Source: Acidobacteriaceae bacterium
GTDB taxonomy: Bacteria > Acidobacteriota > Terriglobia > Terriglobales > SbA1
Assembly (NCBI GenBank): GCA_003156615.1
Contig: PMHI01000693.1
Coordinates: 1-5,554, forward strand
Reading direction: 5' to 3'
Length of the DNA stretch: 5,554 bases
The notes under the pieces are model-generated. The model was not told the origin of the DNA, did no database searches, and saw only the letters and a list, made by a program, of their open reading frames with translations. Shown here in pieces: positions 4,645 through 5,554 of this stretch (the first letter of the stretch is position 1; every line of letters begins with the position of its first letter). The translations under genes and the position numbers were made by a program.

Positions 4645-5202
4645 ATGACCGACGCCGCATCTCATTATCTCGACGAAGCCCGCCGCCAGTTCCGCGGGCA
4701 CAAGCGCTTGGCCGAGGGTGCGTTGGCGCAACTGCGCGACGAAGATTTTTTCGTCACCCTCGATCCGGAATCGAACTCGGTGGCGATTCTCGTGAAACAC
4801 CTTGCGGGGAATATGCGCTCCCGTTTTACCGATTTCTTGACCAGCGATGGTGAGAAGCCGGGCCGCTTTCGCGACCGCGAATTTGAACTGAATGCTCGAA
4901 CCACCCGTGCGGATGTGATGAAGTGGTGGGAAGAAGGATGGAACTGCGTCTTTGCGGCCATCGCATCGCTTCAACCGGAAGATGTGATGCGCACGGTAAC
5001 GGTCCGCGGCGAGCCCCATACCGTGCTGCAGGCCATCAACCGCCAGATCGCCCATTACGCGCACCATACGGGTCAAATCGTGTTTCTGGCCAAGCATCTC
5101 CGCTCCAGCGAGTGGAAGACCCTGAGCATTCCGAGGGGGAAGTCGGAAGATTACAAAACGGCTCCGCCAAAGACTGACCGAGGGCTGCCGCCGCAACGGT
5201 GA
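4645..5202 (+). CDS. DUF1572 / DinB-superfamily protein
   Basis: This 185-residue cytoplasmic four-helix protein belongs to the DUF1572 branch of the DinB superfamily. Recognised blocks are YLDEARRQFRGHKRLAEGAL (8-27), SNSVAILVKHLAGNMRSRFT (43-62), DFLTSDGEKPGRFRDREF (63-80), WWEEGWNCVF (94-103), VTVRGEPHTVLQAINRQIAH (118-137) and a C-terminal LSIPRGKSEDY (160-170). H52, H137 and H141 (HxxxH) match the positions of the three metal-ligand histidines of DinB-fold proteins. Related enzymes include bacillithiol- and mycothiol-dependent S-transferases, but the role of DUF1572 proteins is not established. AGGTGA (4632-4637) is a strong ribosome binding site 7 bases before the ATG. It starts 13 bases after the preceding membrane-protein stop, so the two are probably one operon, possibly translationally coupled. 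Confidence 0.9.
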   Translation: MTDAASHYLDEARRQFRGHKRLAEGALAQLRDEDFFVTLDPESNSVAILVKHLAGNMRSRFTDFLTSDGEKPGRFRDREFELNARTTRADVMKWWEEGWNCVFAAIASLQPEDVMRTVTVRGEPHTVLQAINRQIAHYAHHTGQIVFLAKHLRSSEWKTLSIPRGKSEDYKTAPPKTDRGLPPQR

Positions 5203-5207
5203 CTCGT

Positions 5208-5225
5208 TTCGGCTACCATGCCGAA
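5208..5225 (+). terminator. hairpin after the DinB-like gene
   Basis: TTCGGC (5208-5213) and GCCGAA (5220-5225) form a perfect 6-bp stem with a 6-base loop, starting 5 bases beyond the DinB stop. No U tract follows, so it is at best a weak or Rho-assisted terminator. Confidence 0.3.
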
Positions 5226-5228
5226 CGC

Positions 5229-5255
5229 GCACCGAAATTCCCGCGGTGCTAAAAT
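5229..5255 (+). promoter_or_regulatory. extended -10 promoter of tdh overlapped by a dyad
   Basis: TGCTAAAAT (5247-5255) matches the extended -10 pattern TGnTAtAAT, which can work without a -35; indeed no good -35 is seen. Transcription would start near 5262, about 27 bases before the chosen tdh start. The perfect inverted repeat GCACCG (5229-5234)/CGGTGC (5244-5249) ends inside the TGn part, a typical position for a repressor operator. Confidence 0.45.
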
Positions 5256-5288
5256 CATACGTTTTGTGTTTCGGTCTGAATGCATTTT

Positions 5289-5554
5289 ATGCCATCCACG
5301 ATGCTGGCTGTCGTTAAGCAGGACCCTGCGCCGGGTGCGGAGGTTCGCGAAGTACCGATTCCTGCCTTCGGGCGGACCGACGTGCTGGTCAAGGTGAAGG
5401 TCGCATCTATCTGCGGCACCGACCTGCACATCTATAACTGGGACCGTTGGGCACAGAACCGCATTCATCCTCCGCTGATCCCGGGGCACGAATTCTGCGG
5501 CGAGGTGGCCGCGTTTGGCAATGAAGTCACCAGCGTCAAGGAAGGCGATTTCGT
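5289..5554 (+). CDS. tdh: L-threonine 3-dehydrogenase, N-terminal part (cut by window end)
   Basis: The first 88 residues of a zinc-dependent medium-chain dehydrogenase are visible. Tdh oxidises L-threonine to 2-amino-3-ketobutyrate with NAD+, which the Kbl ligase then converts to glycine and acetyl-CoA. The match to E. coli Tdh is clear: ASICGTDLHIYNWDRWAQ (39-56) corresponds to its AICGTDVHIYNWDEWSQ. C42 and H67-E68 (GHEFCGEV) are the catalytic-zinc site residues. The NAD-binding Rossmann domain lies beyond the window. In-frame ATGs occur at 5280, 5289 and 5301; none has a clear ribosome binding site. 5301 aligns best with the E. coli start, while 5289 gives MPSTMLAVVK, a plausible terminus, so the start is uncertain by a few residues. 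The kbl gene may follow but cannot be seen. Confidence 0.92.
   Translation, partial: MPSTMLAVVKQDPAPGAEVREVPIPAFGRTDVLVKVKVASICGTDLHIYNWDRWAQNRIHPPLIPGHEFCGEVAAFGNEVTSVKEGDF

Noticed and set aside
4621..5232. A 203-codon minus-strand ORF opposite the DUF1572 gene
   Set aside because: It is a shadow of the clearly recognised DinB-like gene, with no start signals and a basic, unstructured product.
1..5554. CRISPR array, toxin-antitoxin pair, phage or defence cassette
   Set aside because: No regularly spaced direct repeats, Cas, integrase, nuclease or toxin-like pairs were seen on either strand.

Overview
The window looks like chromosomal DNA of a GC-rich, Gram-negative soil-type bacterium, most likely an Acidobacteriota member of the Koribacter/Terriglobales type. 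This is inferred from the compact Lys-rich MerR protein, the DUF1572 DinB-like protein, the small SVG-LSVAK membrane protein and the TTGGTCGT-type intergenic repeats. No database search was possible.

Left part (1-1340). The window opens in the C-terminal end of an IS66-family transposase whose frame is closed by a TAA at the very first codon. Eighteen bases later comes a well-initiated 187-codon gene resembling DUF6155, possibly a passenger of the IS66 element. A possible IS66-type end (TTAC) lies at 874-877. At 905-955 is an isolated 3' half of a proline tRNA (anticodon GGG) without a recognisable 5' half, as expected at an element junction or att site. A 66-codon unknown gene follows.

Middle (1341-2537). 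A compact MerR-family regulator lies on the minus strand, with a strong TCACAATTGTGA palindrome upstream of its start. Upstream of it, also on the minus strand, is a complete miniature transcription unit: a TTGACA promoter, a leader of about 95 nt, a perfect GGAGG ribosome binding site, a 12-codon Lys-rich ORF (MATKKKAKKKKH), then a hairpin and an intrinsic terminator. Next is a nested inverted-repeat block built of GTTGGTCGT-like units.

Right part (2538-5554, all plus strand). There is a hydantoinase B/oxoprolinase-type gene with no HyuA partner in view and with an in-frame REP-like repeat insertion near residues 110-124. Then comes a small membrane-protein gene broken by a +1 frameshift, followed after 13 bases by a DUF1572/DinB-like gene in the same probable operon. 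The window ends in the start of L-threonine 3-dehydrogenase (tdh), preceded by an extended -10 promoter that overlaps a dyad.

The genes do not form one pathway. The left side reads as an accessory or element junction and the right side as ordinary metabolic genes. The least ordinary item is the microprotein transcription unit at 2053-2304.
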